This document shows positions 55,301 to 62,835 of a stretch of 64,000 bases of DNA, one piece after another (position 1 is the first letter of the stretch; every line of letters starts with the position of its first letter). Location of the stretch: assembly GCA_020852815.1 (NCBI GenBank), contig JADZAN010000014.1, positions 1 through 64,000 of the forward strand, read 5' to 3'. The notes beneath the pieces are model-generated. The model searched no databases and had not been told where the DNA came from. It saw nothing but the letters and a program-made list of their open reading frames with translations. The stretch comes from Gemmatimonadaceae bacterium. GTDB lineage: Bacteria > Gemmatimonadota > Gemmatimonadetes > Gemmatimonadales > Gemmatimonadaceae. The translations under genes were made by a program, and so were the position numbers.

Positions 55301-55579
55301 GGCCAGGGCCTGCTTGTAGCCGATGGCGCGGACGGCGATGGTGGCGGCCTGGTTGGTGACGCGCGCCGCGGGAACCGTGAGCGTATACCGGCCATCCGAG
55401 CCGGTCTGGGTCCCCACACCGAGCGCGCCGATGAAGACACTCGCGTTGGCAATCGGGTTCTGCGCCTCTCCTGTCACTCGCCCGGTGATCGTCGCGCCCT
55501 GCTGCGCGCTGGCAACGGTTGGAGTGATGGGGAGGAGTACTGCCAACGCCGCTGCAAACAGACGTTGCGTTTGAGACAT
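52304..55579 (-). CDS. SusC/RagA-family TonB-dependent outer-membrane transporter
   Basis: A 1091-residue barrel importer forming a complex with the SusD lipoprotein downstream. Signal [20 protein letters not shown], then a carboxypeptidase-like (DUF4480) domain ([21 protein letters not shown]), a TonB-box-like [10 protein letters not shown], the plug with [20 protein letters not shown] and [38 protein letters not shown], and the 22-strand barrel to the end. All expected SusC marks are visible. ATG 55577-55579 is preceded by AAGGAGG (strong). One CGTTAGGC motif is in frame at about 54100. Confidence 0.95.
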   Translation of the reverse strand: [1091 protein letters not shown]

Positions 55580-55951
55580 GAGGGGGCCTCCTTCCTGGGA
55601 AAGCCGTCACGCGGACGGCAGCGAACCACACCGTTACTTTGCCTGCTGCGCGGCACTGACGCGCGCCTCCGACGCGCGCCTCCCGCGCGCCACGGAGAAG
55701 AGGGAGCGTTGACGCCACGACCAGGCACAGCGAGCCAGCTGCACGCGCGCCACGCCAGGGTCAGGGAAACAGAAGGCGCAACAGTACGCCTTACCGGGGT
55801 TAGGTGTCAACGAAACGTTGCCGGGACGCGTAGACGCATCTTCACTCGATCTTTGTACGCGCGCCAAACAGGAGAGGGGCGCCCCCACCGGGAGCGCCCC
55901 TCTCGTCTGTCCGCTCGTGTGCCTGGCGCGCCACGCCAGGCTCGTGCTTCG
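55580..55951 (-). other. Intergenic region upstream of susC, with terminator
   Basis: The 372-bp gap has the hairpin GAGAGGGGCGC/GCGCCCCTCTC (55872-55882 with 55894-55904), a likely terminator of lemA. A GGTTAGGTGTCAAC segment and AT-rich stretches near 55795-55850 may hold the susC promoter. A pyrimidine or operator element is not evident. No gene is supported. Confidence 0.4.
55872..55904 (-). terminator. Hairpin after lemA
   Basis: Perfect 11-bp stem GAGAGGGGCGC/GCGCCCCTCTC, 47 nt beyond the lemA stop; followed on the minus strand by CTGTTTGG. Confidence 0.55.
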
Positions 55952-56515
55952 CTACTTGGTCAGGTCGATCCTGGGCGCCTCGCGCGCCGCCGAGTTCGTC
56001 ACCTCGAAGTACTCCTTGGGCTTGGCCCCGATGACCTTCGCCGTCACCACCTGCGGGAAGGTCCTGATGTAGCGGTTGTATTGCTCCACCGCGCCGTTGA
56101 GGTCGGTGCGGGCGACGGCGATGCGGTTCTCCGTCCCGGTGAGTTCATCCTGCAGGCGAAGGAAGGCCTGGTCGGACTTGATCTGCGGATACGCCTCGAC
56201 CTGGATCATCAGTCCCTTCATGGCGCCGGTGAGCTGCTCATTGGCCTCGGCCATCTGGCGCGGGTCGCCCTTCTGCACCGCGTCGACCAGCCCCGAGCGC
56301 GCGCGCGCCACCTGCGTGAAGACCTCCAGTTCCTGCTTGGCCTGCCCGCGCACCACCTCGACGAGGTTGGGGACGAGGTCGGCGCGGCGTTGCAGCTGGA
56401 CCTCGATTTGCTGCTTGGCCGCGTTTGCCCGCTCGTCGTACGACTGGATCGTGTTGTAGCCACACGCCGTGAGGACGAGAGGAAGCACCGCAACGAGTCG
56501 TCGAGCGCGCATCAT
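55952..56515 (-). CDS. lemA: LemA family lipoprotein
   Basis: A 187-residue protein of the LemA family. A short N-terminal hydrophobic stretch (LVAVLPLVLTAC) ends in a lipobox-like cysteine, then the typical LemA body: YNTIQSYDERANAAKQQIEVQLQ, RRADLVPNLVEVVRGQAKQELEV, ENRIAVARTDLNGAVEQYNRYIR and FPQVVTAKVIGAKPKEYFEV. LemA proteins are membrane coiled-coil proteins often next to a TPM (YgcG) gene, as here. Two ATG codons are adjacent (56513-56515 and 56510-56512); the second has better spacing (6 nt) from AGGAG. Confidence 0.93.
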   Translation of the reverse strand: MMRARRLVAVLPLVLTACGYNTIQSYDERANAAKQQIEVQLQRRADLVPNLVEVVRGQAKQELEVFTQVARARSGLVDAVQKGDPRQMAEANEQLTGAMKGLMIQVEAYPQIKSDQAFLRLQDELTGTENRIAVARTDLNGAVEQYNRYIRTFPQVVTAKVIGAKPKEYFEVTNSAAREAPRIDLTK

Positions 56516-56525
56516 GGACTCCTTT

Positions 56526-56605
56526 TGTAATAGAAGACGAGAAGACAAGAAGACGAGAAGACGAGAGGCCTGCCCCAGCGAAGGCTGGGGACGAGAGGAC
56601 GAGTG
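56526..56605. repeat. Dispersed palindrome with purine array
   Basis: GAAGACGAGAAGACAAGAAG units, then a palindrome copy CCCCAGCGAAGGCTGGGG (56573-56590) and GACGAGAGGACGAG, lying between the lemA start and the end of the nucleotidyltransferase gene. Confidence 0.75.
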
Positions 56606-56608
56606 TGG

Positions 56609-57343
56609 TCAGGCGGGGTAGCCGCCGTCGGCACCGAGGGTCTGCGAGAACGCGTCGAGGTAGCCCACGAGCGACTCGGCGAAGGTGAGATACTGCTCCA
56701 CCAGCGGCGCAACATCGCGCGGGGTGATGGGGTCATGGCCGCGGTTGTGGCGCACGATGCGCTTGAGGGCGCCCGCGTCGCGCCCGCTCTGCGCGGTGAA
56801 GCGGTCGCACACGGCCTCCGAGTCGGTGGGCGGCTCGGCCCCCGTGAGCCGCAACGCGGCGCGCAGCAGGACGAGCATCGCGCTCACGCTCACCTCGAGC
56901 AGCTCGAGCAGCGCCTTCTGGTCTCCCGAGGCCTCCATCACCGCATGACGCAGGCGCAACAGCTTGCTCATTGCCTCGTGCTCGAGCTGCAGCCGAAGGT
57001 CGGCACGCTCCACCGACACGCCCGTCAGCGGGAGCGTCCCCGCCAGCACCTTGTGGTGCGCCAGGATGTCGGCGTACTCGATGGGGAAGATGTCGGCGCT
57101 GCCCAACCACTCGGCGCGCGTCATCGTCAAGGGCGGCGGATTCCCCGCCTCACGCCAGGCACGGGCCGTCGCCCCCTCACGACGCAGCGTCTCCATCGTG
57201 ATGCGCTGCACCACGACGAGCACGTTGAGGTCGGAGCGCCGGCCGATCGACTCGCCGCGTGCCGCCGAACCGTACAGCGCCACGCCGACGAGATCGTCGC
57301 CATAGGCGCCTTGCAACTGTGACACCAGGGTCTCGAGAGTCAT
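56609..57343 (-). CDS. Nucleotidyltransferase-fold protein with degenerate metal site
   Basis: A 244-residue protein. The N-terminal part has the pol-beta/MNT superfamily motif in the form ALYGSAARGESIGRRSDLNVLVV, where GS is kept but the expected SD-x-D reads SD-L-N. The C-terminal 130 residues are helical (KLLRLRHAVMEASGDQKALLELLEVS). This might bind nucleotides without full catalysis, or the third acid may lie elsewhere. ATG 57341-57343 starts MTLETLVSQLQ. It sits between TPM and lemA on the same strand, gaps of 20 nt and about 90 nt. Confidence 0.8.
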   Translation of the reverse strand: MTLETLVSQLQGAYGDDLVGVALYGSAARGESIGRRSDLNVLVVVQRITMETLRREGATARAWREAGNPPPLTMTRAEWLGSADIFPIEYADILAHHKVLAGTLPLTGVSVERADLRLQLEHEAMSKLLRLRHAVMEASGDQKALLELLEVSVSAMLVLLRAALRLTGAEPPTDSEAVCDRFTAQSGRDAGALKRIVRHNRGHDPITPRDVAPLVEQYLTFAESLVGYLDAFSQTLGADGGYPA

Positions 57344-57363
57344 CTTTGCTATGTTGGTCCGCC

Positions 57364-58221
57364 TCACCAGCTCCCGCTGGAGCCGCCACCACTGAAACCG
57401 CCGCCTCCACCAAACCCGCCAAAGCCGCCGCCACCGCCGCCACCGCCCCAACTTCCGCCCCCAAACCCGCCGCCCCCCCAATGCGAGTGCCGGCGCCCAC
57501 GCGACCCGGACAGCGCGTCGGCCACCAGCAGCGCCTGCAGGCACCCACCGCGCCCCCCGCCAGATGCACGCGCCATCGCGCTGAACACGATCAGCAGCAC
57601 CACCAGTACCACCAGCAAGGCCAGCGGCGAGATCGAGTCGCCGCTCCCCCCCACCCGCTGCACCGTCTGCGGCACGAGCGCCGTATCGAGCTGGAAGCCG
57701 AACTCGCGCGCATAGCGCTGCGCCACTTGAAGCGTGATCAGCTCCAGCGCCGACGAATAGTCACGCTGCTGCAGATACGGGATCGCCGCACGACGGATGT
57801 CACCCGCCGTGGCATCGGTGATGAATCCCTCCGCCCCCTGCCCTGTCTGGATCGAGATGTAGCCCCGAGCGTCCGAGCTGGTCTCCTTCGGGACCACGAG
57901 GATCACCACGCCGGCATTGCGCGACCGTTCACCGATCGTCGCGGCGGCGCCCACCTTCCACTCGCGCCCGATGCGTAGCGCCACATCCCCCACATCGCGA
58001 CCGGCGATGTCGGGGAGGGTGACCACGACGATCTCTCCCCCCGACTTGACCTTCACATCGAAGATGATGCGATTGATGCGCGCCACGGCGTCGGCCGACA
58101 GTGTCCTGGCGGCATCCACCACCATGTCGGCCTGCGTCTGGCTGAACCCTCGGGGAGGAGGCGGGAGGACGACGTCCTGCACAGCCACCACCAGCGACAT
58201 CGCGAGTGCAAGGAGCCCCAT
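57364..58221 (-). CDS. TPM-domain protein, YgcG-like, with Gly-rich tail
   Basis: A 285-residue exported protein. Signal MGLLALAMSLVVAVQ, then the TPM (TLP18.3/Psb32/MOLO-1) domain: FSQTQADMVVDAARTLSADAVARIN, GGEIVVVTLPDIAGRDVGD, AGVVILVVPKET and a RIEVGQG-like IQTGQGAEGF. A membrane helix LALLVVLVVLLIVFSAMA precedes the C-terminal tail of GGGG/FGG repeats. This architecture matches YgcG proteins that pair with LemA. Start ATG 58219-58221; a GTG one codon upstream and longer frames are possible. Confidence 0.92.
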   Translation of the reverse strand: MGLLALAMSLVVAVQDVVLPPPPRGFSQTQADMVVDAARTLSADAVARINRIIFDVKVKSGGEIVVVTLPDIAGRDVGDVALRIGREWKVGAAATIGERSRNAGVVILVVPKETSSDARGYISIQTGQGAEGFITDATAGDIRRAAIPYLQQRDYSSALELITLQVAQRYAREFGFQLDTALVPQTVQRVGGSGDSISPLALLVVLVVLLIVFSAMARASGGGRGGCLQALLVADALSGSRGRRHSHWGGGGFGGGSWGGGGGGGGFGGFGGGGGFSGGGSSGSW

Positions 58222-58482
58222 CACGGGCGAGCGTTCTCCTGTACAGCGTGACGCCCGGCGCGTATCGCGTGCGCTCGACGGAGCGCGCACGTGCCGGGCG
58301 AAAAGACGGACGCTGCGGGTATGCTAGCCTTACGCAGGGGGCCCGGGTAGGGATTCACCCCTCCCCCTTCGCGGCGGGGACGCCTGCCGGGTGGGGGGCT
58401 CCCGCGAGATGCGCTACTTTACCGGGTCGGCGTGCCGTCACCCAACCGCGCGCTCCAGTTCCCGCACTCCAGCACATCACAC

Positions 58483-59205
58483 ATGTCGCGTCCCCTCTCC
58501 ACCGCCGCGCTCGCAGCGCTCCTGGTCGCCGCGCCCTCCCTGGCGTCGCTCGCCGGCTGCAGCGCCAAGCCCGGCGCCGCCGCCGACAGCTCGTCAGCTG
58601 CAAAGACCGCCCCGGGCGCCACCGGCGCGACCACCCCCGCGCCGGCTTCCGCCGACCCGCGCGTCACCCGCGCCGACCAGGCCCGCATCCTCGGCGACAG
58701 CACCGCCAAGCTCTGGATCGTCGTCGTCAGCGACTTCCAGTGCCCCTTCTGCGGACAGTGGGAGCGCGAAACATCGGCGCAGGTCATCGACGAGTTCGTG
58801 AAGACGGGAAAGGCACGCCTCGCCTTCATCAACTTCCCGTTGCAGCAGCACCCCAACGCGCTCCCGGCCGCCGAGGCGGCCATGTGCGCCGGCGCGCAGG
58901 GGAAGTTCTGGGAGATGCACGACCGGATCTTCGAGAAGCAGGCAACCTGGAGCCCCCTCCCCGACGCCACCGCCTTCTTCGAGACCGAGGCGGGGACCTT
59001 GTCGCTCGATGCAGCGGCGTACAAGGCCTGCATCGGCGAGCACGCGATGCGCGCGATGATCGCCGCCGACGCCGAGCGGGCCCGCAGCGCCGGCGCCAAC
59101 TCCACGCCGACCTTCTTCATCGGCAACCAGGTCCTGGCCGGCGCCGAGAAGATCGACACATTCCGCAAGGCATTCGCCCAGGCGGAGGCGGCGATTCCCA
59201 GGTAA
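58483..59205 (+). CDS. DsbA-like thioredoxin-fold lipoprotein
   Basis: A 240-residue exported thiol oxidoreductase. Signal AALLVAAPSLASLAGC has a lipobox (Cys26). A Ala/Thr/Ser/Pro-rich linker follows. The active site is CPFC (C87, C90) in DFQCPFCGQWE, and the cis-Pro loop is NSTPTFFIG. The rest follows the DsbA/DsbG-like pattern (thioredoxin_4). A free cysteine pair is also seen at MCAGAQGK. It acts outside the cytoplasm, forming or isomerising disulfides. ATG 58483 has no strong Shine-Dalgarno sequence. The next gene starts 10 nt later. Confidence 0.9.
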   Translation: MSRPLSTAALAALLVAAPSLASLAGCSAKPGAAADSSSAAKTAPGATGATTPAPASADPRVTRADQARILGDSTAKLWIVVVSDFQCPFCGQWERETSAQVIDEFVKTGKARLAFINFPLQQHPNALPAAEAAMCAGAQGKFWEMHDRIFEKQATWSPLPDATAFFETEAGTLSLDAAAYKACIGEHAMRAMIAADAERARSAGANSTPTFFIGNQVLAGAEKIDTFRKAFAQAEAAIPR

Positions 59206-59215
59206 AGGCGACGAG

Positions 59216-60559
59216 GTGAACCCACTCCTCGGCTGGGCCTACGGCGCGGCGGGCACCTTCGCATCGCTGGCCGCGCGCGTTGCGCCTGCCGGAGAGGGTA
59301 AGCTCGCCCGCTCGCTCGTCGCGCGGCGCGGTATCCTCGACCGCTACCGCAGTTGGGGGCGCAGCGGACGCGACGTGTCACGCCCCCTGCTCTGGATGCA
59401 CGCCCCAAGCGTCGGCGAGGGGCTGCAGGCGCGAGAGATCCTCGAGCGCATGCGCGCGCGCCATCCGGAGGTGCAACTCGCCTACACCTTCTTCAGCCCC
59501 AGCGCGGCGCCGTTTGCCGCACGGCTCGACGTCGACTTCGCCGACTACCTGCCGTTCGACACGCTCGCCGCCGCGCGCGCCACACTCGACGCGCTGCGCC
59601 CATCGGCGCTCGTCTACGCAAAGCTCGACGTCTGGCCCACCCTCACGCGCGAGGCGCGGCAACGGGGGGTCCCGCTGGGGATGGTAAGCGCGACCGTCGC
59701 GCCCGGCTCCTCGCGCACCGGCACGCTGGCGCGGGCGCTCCTCCACGACGCCTACCGCGCGCTCGACCGCGTTGGCGCCGTGGCTTCCGACGACGGCGCG
59801 CGACTCGAGGCGTTAGGCGTGCGCGGCGACGCGCTCGAGATCACGGGCGACACGCGCTACGACCAGGTCGCGCGACGCGCGCGCTCGGTCGATCGCGCGT
59901 CGCCACTCCTCACACCGCTCTCCGCATCGCCGCGCGAGGCGCCGCGCGACGAGCAACGCGCAGCGTCGCCATCGAGTCTCCGACCCACTCTCGTCGCCGG
60001 GAGCACGTGGCCGGCGGACGAGTCTGTCCTCCTCCCCGGATGGGAGCGCGTGCGTGCGCGCGTTGCGGGGGCGAGGCTCATCATTGCTCCGCACGAGCCC
60101 ACCGAGGGGCATCTCGCCCCCATCGAGGCGTGGGGGCGCCGAACGCACATCGCCGTCGTTCGCCTCGGCGCCGCCGGACAGGAGACGGCGGAGGTGGTCC
60201 TCGTCGATCGCGTTGGCGTGCTGGGTGAGCTGTACGCCCTGGCCGACGCCGCCTTTGTTGGCGGTGGCTTCCACGACGCCGGGTTGCATTCGGTCCTCGA
60301 GCCCGCGGCCTTCGGCGCGCCGGTCGCGTTTGGCCCGCGCTTCGCCAACGCGCGCGATGCCGTGCTCCTGGCGGAGTGCGGCGGCGGCGCGCCGGTGTCG
60401 AACGTCGATGACGCCGAGCAATTGTTCGTGCGCTGGTTAGGCACCAGCGCCGAGCGGCGTGAAGCGGGGAGGCGCGCGCGCGCCCTCGTGGACTCCGGGG
60501 TGGGCGCCGCCGACCGTTCGCTCGCGATGGTCGAACGGCTCCTGTCCGCGGCGCGGTGA
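59216..60559 (+). CDS. waaA: 3-deoxy-D-manno-octulosonic acid (KDO) transferase
   Basis: Adds KDO to lipid A at the inner membrane, so the organism makes LPS. The 447 residues, from GTG 59216, include WMHAPSVGEGLQAREIL with the catalytic Glu in SVGEG, VYAKLDVWPTL, GDTRYDQV, the GT-B donor part LVAGSTWPADE, IIAPHEPTEGH and FVGGGFHDAGLHSVLEPAAFG. An arginine-rich insert (SPREAPRDEQRAASPSS) interrupts the domain linker. It is closely spaced with the DsbA-like gene (10 nt). Confidence 0.93.
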   Translation: MNPLLGWAYGAAGTFASLAARVAPAGEGKLARSLVARRGILDRYRSWGRSGRDVSRPLLWMHAPSVGEGLQAREILERMRARHPEVQLAYTFFSPSAAPFAARLDVDFADYLPFDTLAAARATLDALRPSALVYAKLDVWPTLTREARQRGVPLGMVSATVAPGSSRTGTLARALLHDAYRALDRVGAVASDDGARLEALGVRGDALEITGDTRYDQVARRARSVDRASPLLTPLSASPREAPRDEQRAASPSSLRPTLVAGSTWPADESVLLPGWERVRARVAGARLIIAPHEPTEGHLAPIEAWGRRTHIAVVRLGAAGQETAEVVLVDRVGVLGELYALADAAFVGGGFHDAGLHSVLEPAAFGAPVAFGPRFANARDAVLLAECGGGAPVSNVDDAEQLFVRWLGTSAERREAGRRARALVDSGVGAADRSLAMVERLLSAAR

Positions 60560-60584
60560 GCCCCGCGCGCCGCCGCCGCGCCGC

Positions 60585-61271
60585 CTAACGCTTGAGGCCG
60601 GGCGGCGTCCAGACGAGGGAGAGCCCGATTCCGTCGTCACCGAATCGATCGGAGCCGCCGAAGAACGCCGAGCCGCGGATCGCCAGCGCGCGTGTCAGCT
60701 CGAAGTTGGCGCCGACGTCGAAGTTGATCCCCACCTGCGATTCCTCGCTCTTGCAGCCGCCGCAGAAGTCGAGCGAGACGCGCGGATGCACGTACGGCGT
60801 CAGCGCGAGCCCGCCTTCCAGCGGGAACCGGTGGCCGATCGAGACGCCGACCGGGACGCGCAACGTCGTCTTGTTGCCGAAGGCGAGCCCTGCCCCTGCC
60901 GTGAGGAGGAAGTCGAGCGGGACGTCCGGCGTCGACTTGGTCAGCTGGTAAGCGTACTGCCCGCCGATGAAGGCCACGTTGTCCACTCCCTTGGCCTCGG
61001 GGTCGGCGATCCCGAAGTCGAGCGAGAGCTGCGCGCGGCTCCCGAACCCTTCGCGCCACTGGAACAGGACGCTCGTCCCGGCGTCGCGCCCATCGGCGAT
61101 GCCGAAGTTGAACTCGCGCGTTGCCGTGACCGGCGGCTGGAACGAGGGGTAGGCCCATGCCTGCGCCGAGAGCTGCGTGGGGGAGAGCACGATGAGGGCG
61201 GCCGCGACGGCGAGTGCGGCGGAACGGATCGCGCGCATGCGCGGGTGTGACGGGCAGGTCGTTCGATGCAT
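60585..61271 (-). CDS. Small outer-membrane beta-barrel protein
   Basis: A 228-residue exported protein. Signal SAALAVAAALIVLSPTQLSAQ, cleavage near AQA. The mature chain is antiparallel beta-like with amphipathic strands (GYQYAYQL-like GGQYAYQLTKSTPDVPLDFL, LTPYVHPRVSLDFCGGCKSEES), ending DDGIGLSLVWTPPGLKR. It resembles small 8-10-stranded barrels of the OmpA/OmpW type. A CGGC motif may form a disulfide. ATG 61271 has GAGGA 6 nt upstream, better than the second ATG at 61238. The stop lies in a CGTTAGGC motif. Confidence 0.75.
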   Translation of the reverse strand: MHRTTCPSHPRMRAIRSAALAVAAALIVLSPTQLSAQAWAYPSFQPPVTATREFNFGIADGRDAGTSVLFQWREGFGSRAQLSLDFGIADPEAKGVDNVAFIGGQYAYQLTKSTPDVPLDFLLTAGAGLAFGNKTTLRVPVGVSIGHRFPLEGGLALTPYVHPRVSLDFCGGCKSEESQVGINFDVGANFELTRALAIRGSAFFGGSDRFGDDGIGLSLVWTPPGLKR

Positions 61272-61521
61272 GACGAGTCCTCGGGCACGGGCGGTAGGCG
61301 CCCGCATGGTGCGGAAGAACCCACGCAAGGCCACGGCTGTCGTTGGCCGGCACGACTCAGCGCCGAACGGCAGCACGCGGTCCGCGAGGGACGAGCGCCC
61401 TGTCATACGCCACAGGGGACCGGAAGATTCGTCAGGCACCACCACCAATGACAAGCGCCGGCGCGCATCATCGCGCGCACGCCGGCCGTGCTCCACACAG
61501 GCGCTGCTGCGCCCGTCTGCG
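61272..61521. other. Intergenic region between two minus-strand genes
   Basis: A hairpin GCCGGCG...CGCCGGC with inner CGCGC/GCGCG arms at about 61453-61488 is a possible terminator of the CHRD gene that starts at 62010. The remainder up to 61521 shows no supported gene. Two or three weak -10-like boxes cannot be ranked. Confidence 0.35.
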
Positions 61522-62010
61522 TCAGCGCACGATCTGTCCGCGCAGCTCGCCCCCGGGAAACCGGCGCGTGTGCACGTTGAGGTATGCGGTCCCGGCGCGC
61601 ATGCGAGACAGTAGCGAGTCCATCGAGAAGGCGCCGCTGAACGTCCCGCTACGCGTGAGAAAGCCGTGCCGGAACGCCCCGTCGATGCGGCCGGTCACGG
61701 GGCCGCCGAAGGTGAAGACCATGATTGGCCCGGCAGCGTTGGCGTCGCCGGCGTGGATGTGCGACGCGGTGATCGAGTCCCCCGAGACGTACATCAGGAA
61801 CTCGACCGAGTCCTTGTTGAGCACCGTGATGACGGCGCTTCCCGAGGCGGTGGTGGTCACGGGATTCGGGCGCTCGGCGACGCCGGTCAGCGCCAGGACG
61901 TAGCGCTCGGGTTCGGGGGCGGTGGAGTTGTCGTCGTCGCACGCCGAAATCGCGGCGACGACCACGAGCGTCAGCGGGGCCAGTGTCAGGAGCTTACGGG
62001 AGAGGGGCAT
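61522..62010 (-). CDS. CHRD-domain lipoprotein
   Basis: A 162-residue exported lipoprotein. Signal LLTLAPLTLVVVAAISAC has a lipobox cysteine, followed by an Asp/Asn-rich spacer. The body YVLALTGVAERPNPVTTTASGSAVITVL, ASHIHAGDANAAGPIMVFTFG and TRRFPGGELRGQI matches the CHRD (chordin) domain, a secreted beta-fold with unknown ligand. ATG 62008-62010 is used; upstream frames are not family-like. It is divergent from the gene at 62234. Confidence 0.88.
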   Translation of the reverse strand: MPLSRKLLTLAPLTLVVVAAISACDDDNSTAPEPERYVLALTGVAERPNPVTTTASGSAVITVLNKDSVEFLMYVSGDSITASHIHAGDANAAGPIMVFTFGGPVTGRIDGAFRHGFLTRSGTFSGAFSMDSLLSRMRAGTAYLNVHTRRFPGGELRGQIVR

Positions 62011-62159
62011 GCGGGCCTCGGCGTGGCTGATGGATGTGCGCGAAACTGCAATCCTCCGTTGGCGCATGCCACGCGCGCGCGGCCAAGGGGAGGATCGGGG
62101 CGGTAAACGCCACGTTCCGCGCGGTGGAGACGGACGGGATCGGCACGGCTTCCGCGGGG

Positions 62160-62165
62160 TATACT
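62160..62165 (+). promoter_or_regulatory. -10 box before exported protein at 62234
   Basis: TATACT at 62160-62165; no clear -35. It lies 39-69 nt before the two possible ATGs of the exported protein. Confidence 0.4.
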
Positions 62166-62233
62166 TCAGGAACAACGCCAAGCCGCTCGCATTGCGTGCG
62201 GCGATGACCGGTTCCCCCAACTCGCGAACGCCC

Positions 62234-62725
62234 ATGCACGCCTCGTTGCGCACGGCCGCCTTCATGCTCGCCAGCGCCCTTCTCCCGACCATTGCGAAGG
62301 GGCAGGACGCCGGTGCCTCCACCGAACCGAAGCGGGTTCGATGGTCGGGCAACTTCACTCCAGTCCAGGTGCGCTCGTCGAACGTCGCCATGCGCTCGCA
62401 GTCGCGCATCTACGGCACGGTGTCGCTTGTCTCGCTCCCCGACAACAAGGATCGCGCCCAGGTGCGCATCAACTTCACCAGCCAGTCGGGCGCCAACTCC
62501 TACACCGCGCAGTGGGCGCTCGTGCAGGGGCGGTGTGGGTCGGGGAGCCTTCCCATGGCGGCCATCGACATCTTTCCCATCATCGAGGTAGGCGGCGACG
62601 GACGCGCGCAACTCGACACCGAGCTTTCGCTCACCCTCCCCGAGAGCGGGGAGTACCACGTCAACGTCTACGTGGGTGGGCAGGAGCTGAGCAACGTCAT
62701 CACCTGCGCGAACCTCAAGCGCTGA
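62234..62725 (+). CDS. Secreted beta-rich protein of unknown function
   Basis: A 163-residue exported protein. MHASLRTAAFMLASALLPTIAKGQ is a clear signal peptide. The mature protein has regular beta strands (VRWSGNFTPVQVRSSNVA, RIYGTVSLVSLPDNKDRAQVRINFTS, TELSLTLPESGEYHVNVYVGG) and one Cys pair (GRCGSGS and ITCANLKR). No family is recognised. An ATG at 62204 is in frame and would lengthen the N-terminus by 10 residues, but 62234 fits the signal better. Confidence 0.7.
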   Translation: MHASLRTAAFMLASALLPTIAKGQDAGASTEPKRVRWSGNFTPVQVRSSNVAMRSQSRIYGTVSLVSLPDNKDRAQVRINFTSQSGANSYTAQWALVQGRCGSGSLPMAAIDIFPIIEVGGDGRAQLDTELSLTLPESGEYHVNVYVGGQELSNVITCANLKR

Positions 62726-62774
62726 CGAGCGCGCGCTGCCGCCGCATGCCGCGCGGTTGTCCAGGCGCCTAACG

Positions 62775-62811
62775 CGAAGGGCGCGTCCCCCGCTGGGAGA
62801 CGCGCCCTTCG
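62775..62811. terminator. Bidirectional terminator hairpin
   Basis: CGAAGGGCGCGTC (62775-62787) and GACGCGCCCTTCG (62799-62811) form a perfect 13-bp stem with an 11-nt loop, exactly between convergent genes ending at 62725 and 62836. It lies directly beside a CGTTAGGC motif on the minus strand. Confidence 0.7.
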
Positions 62812-62835
62812 TTGTCCTGCCGGTGCTGCGGTGCG

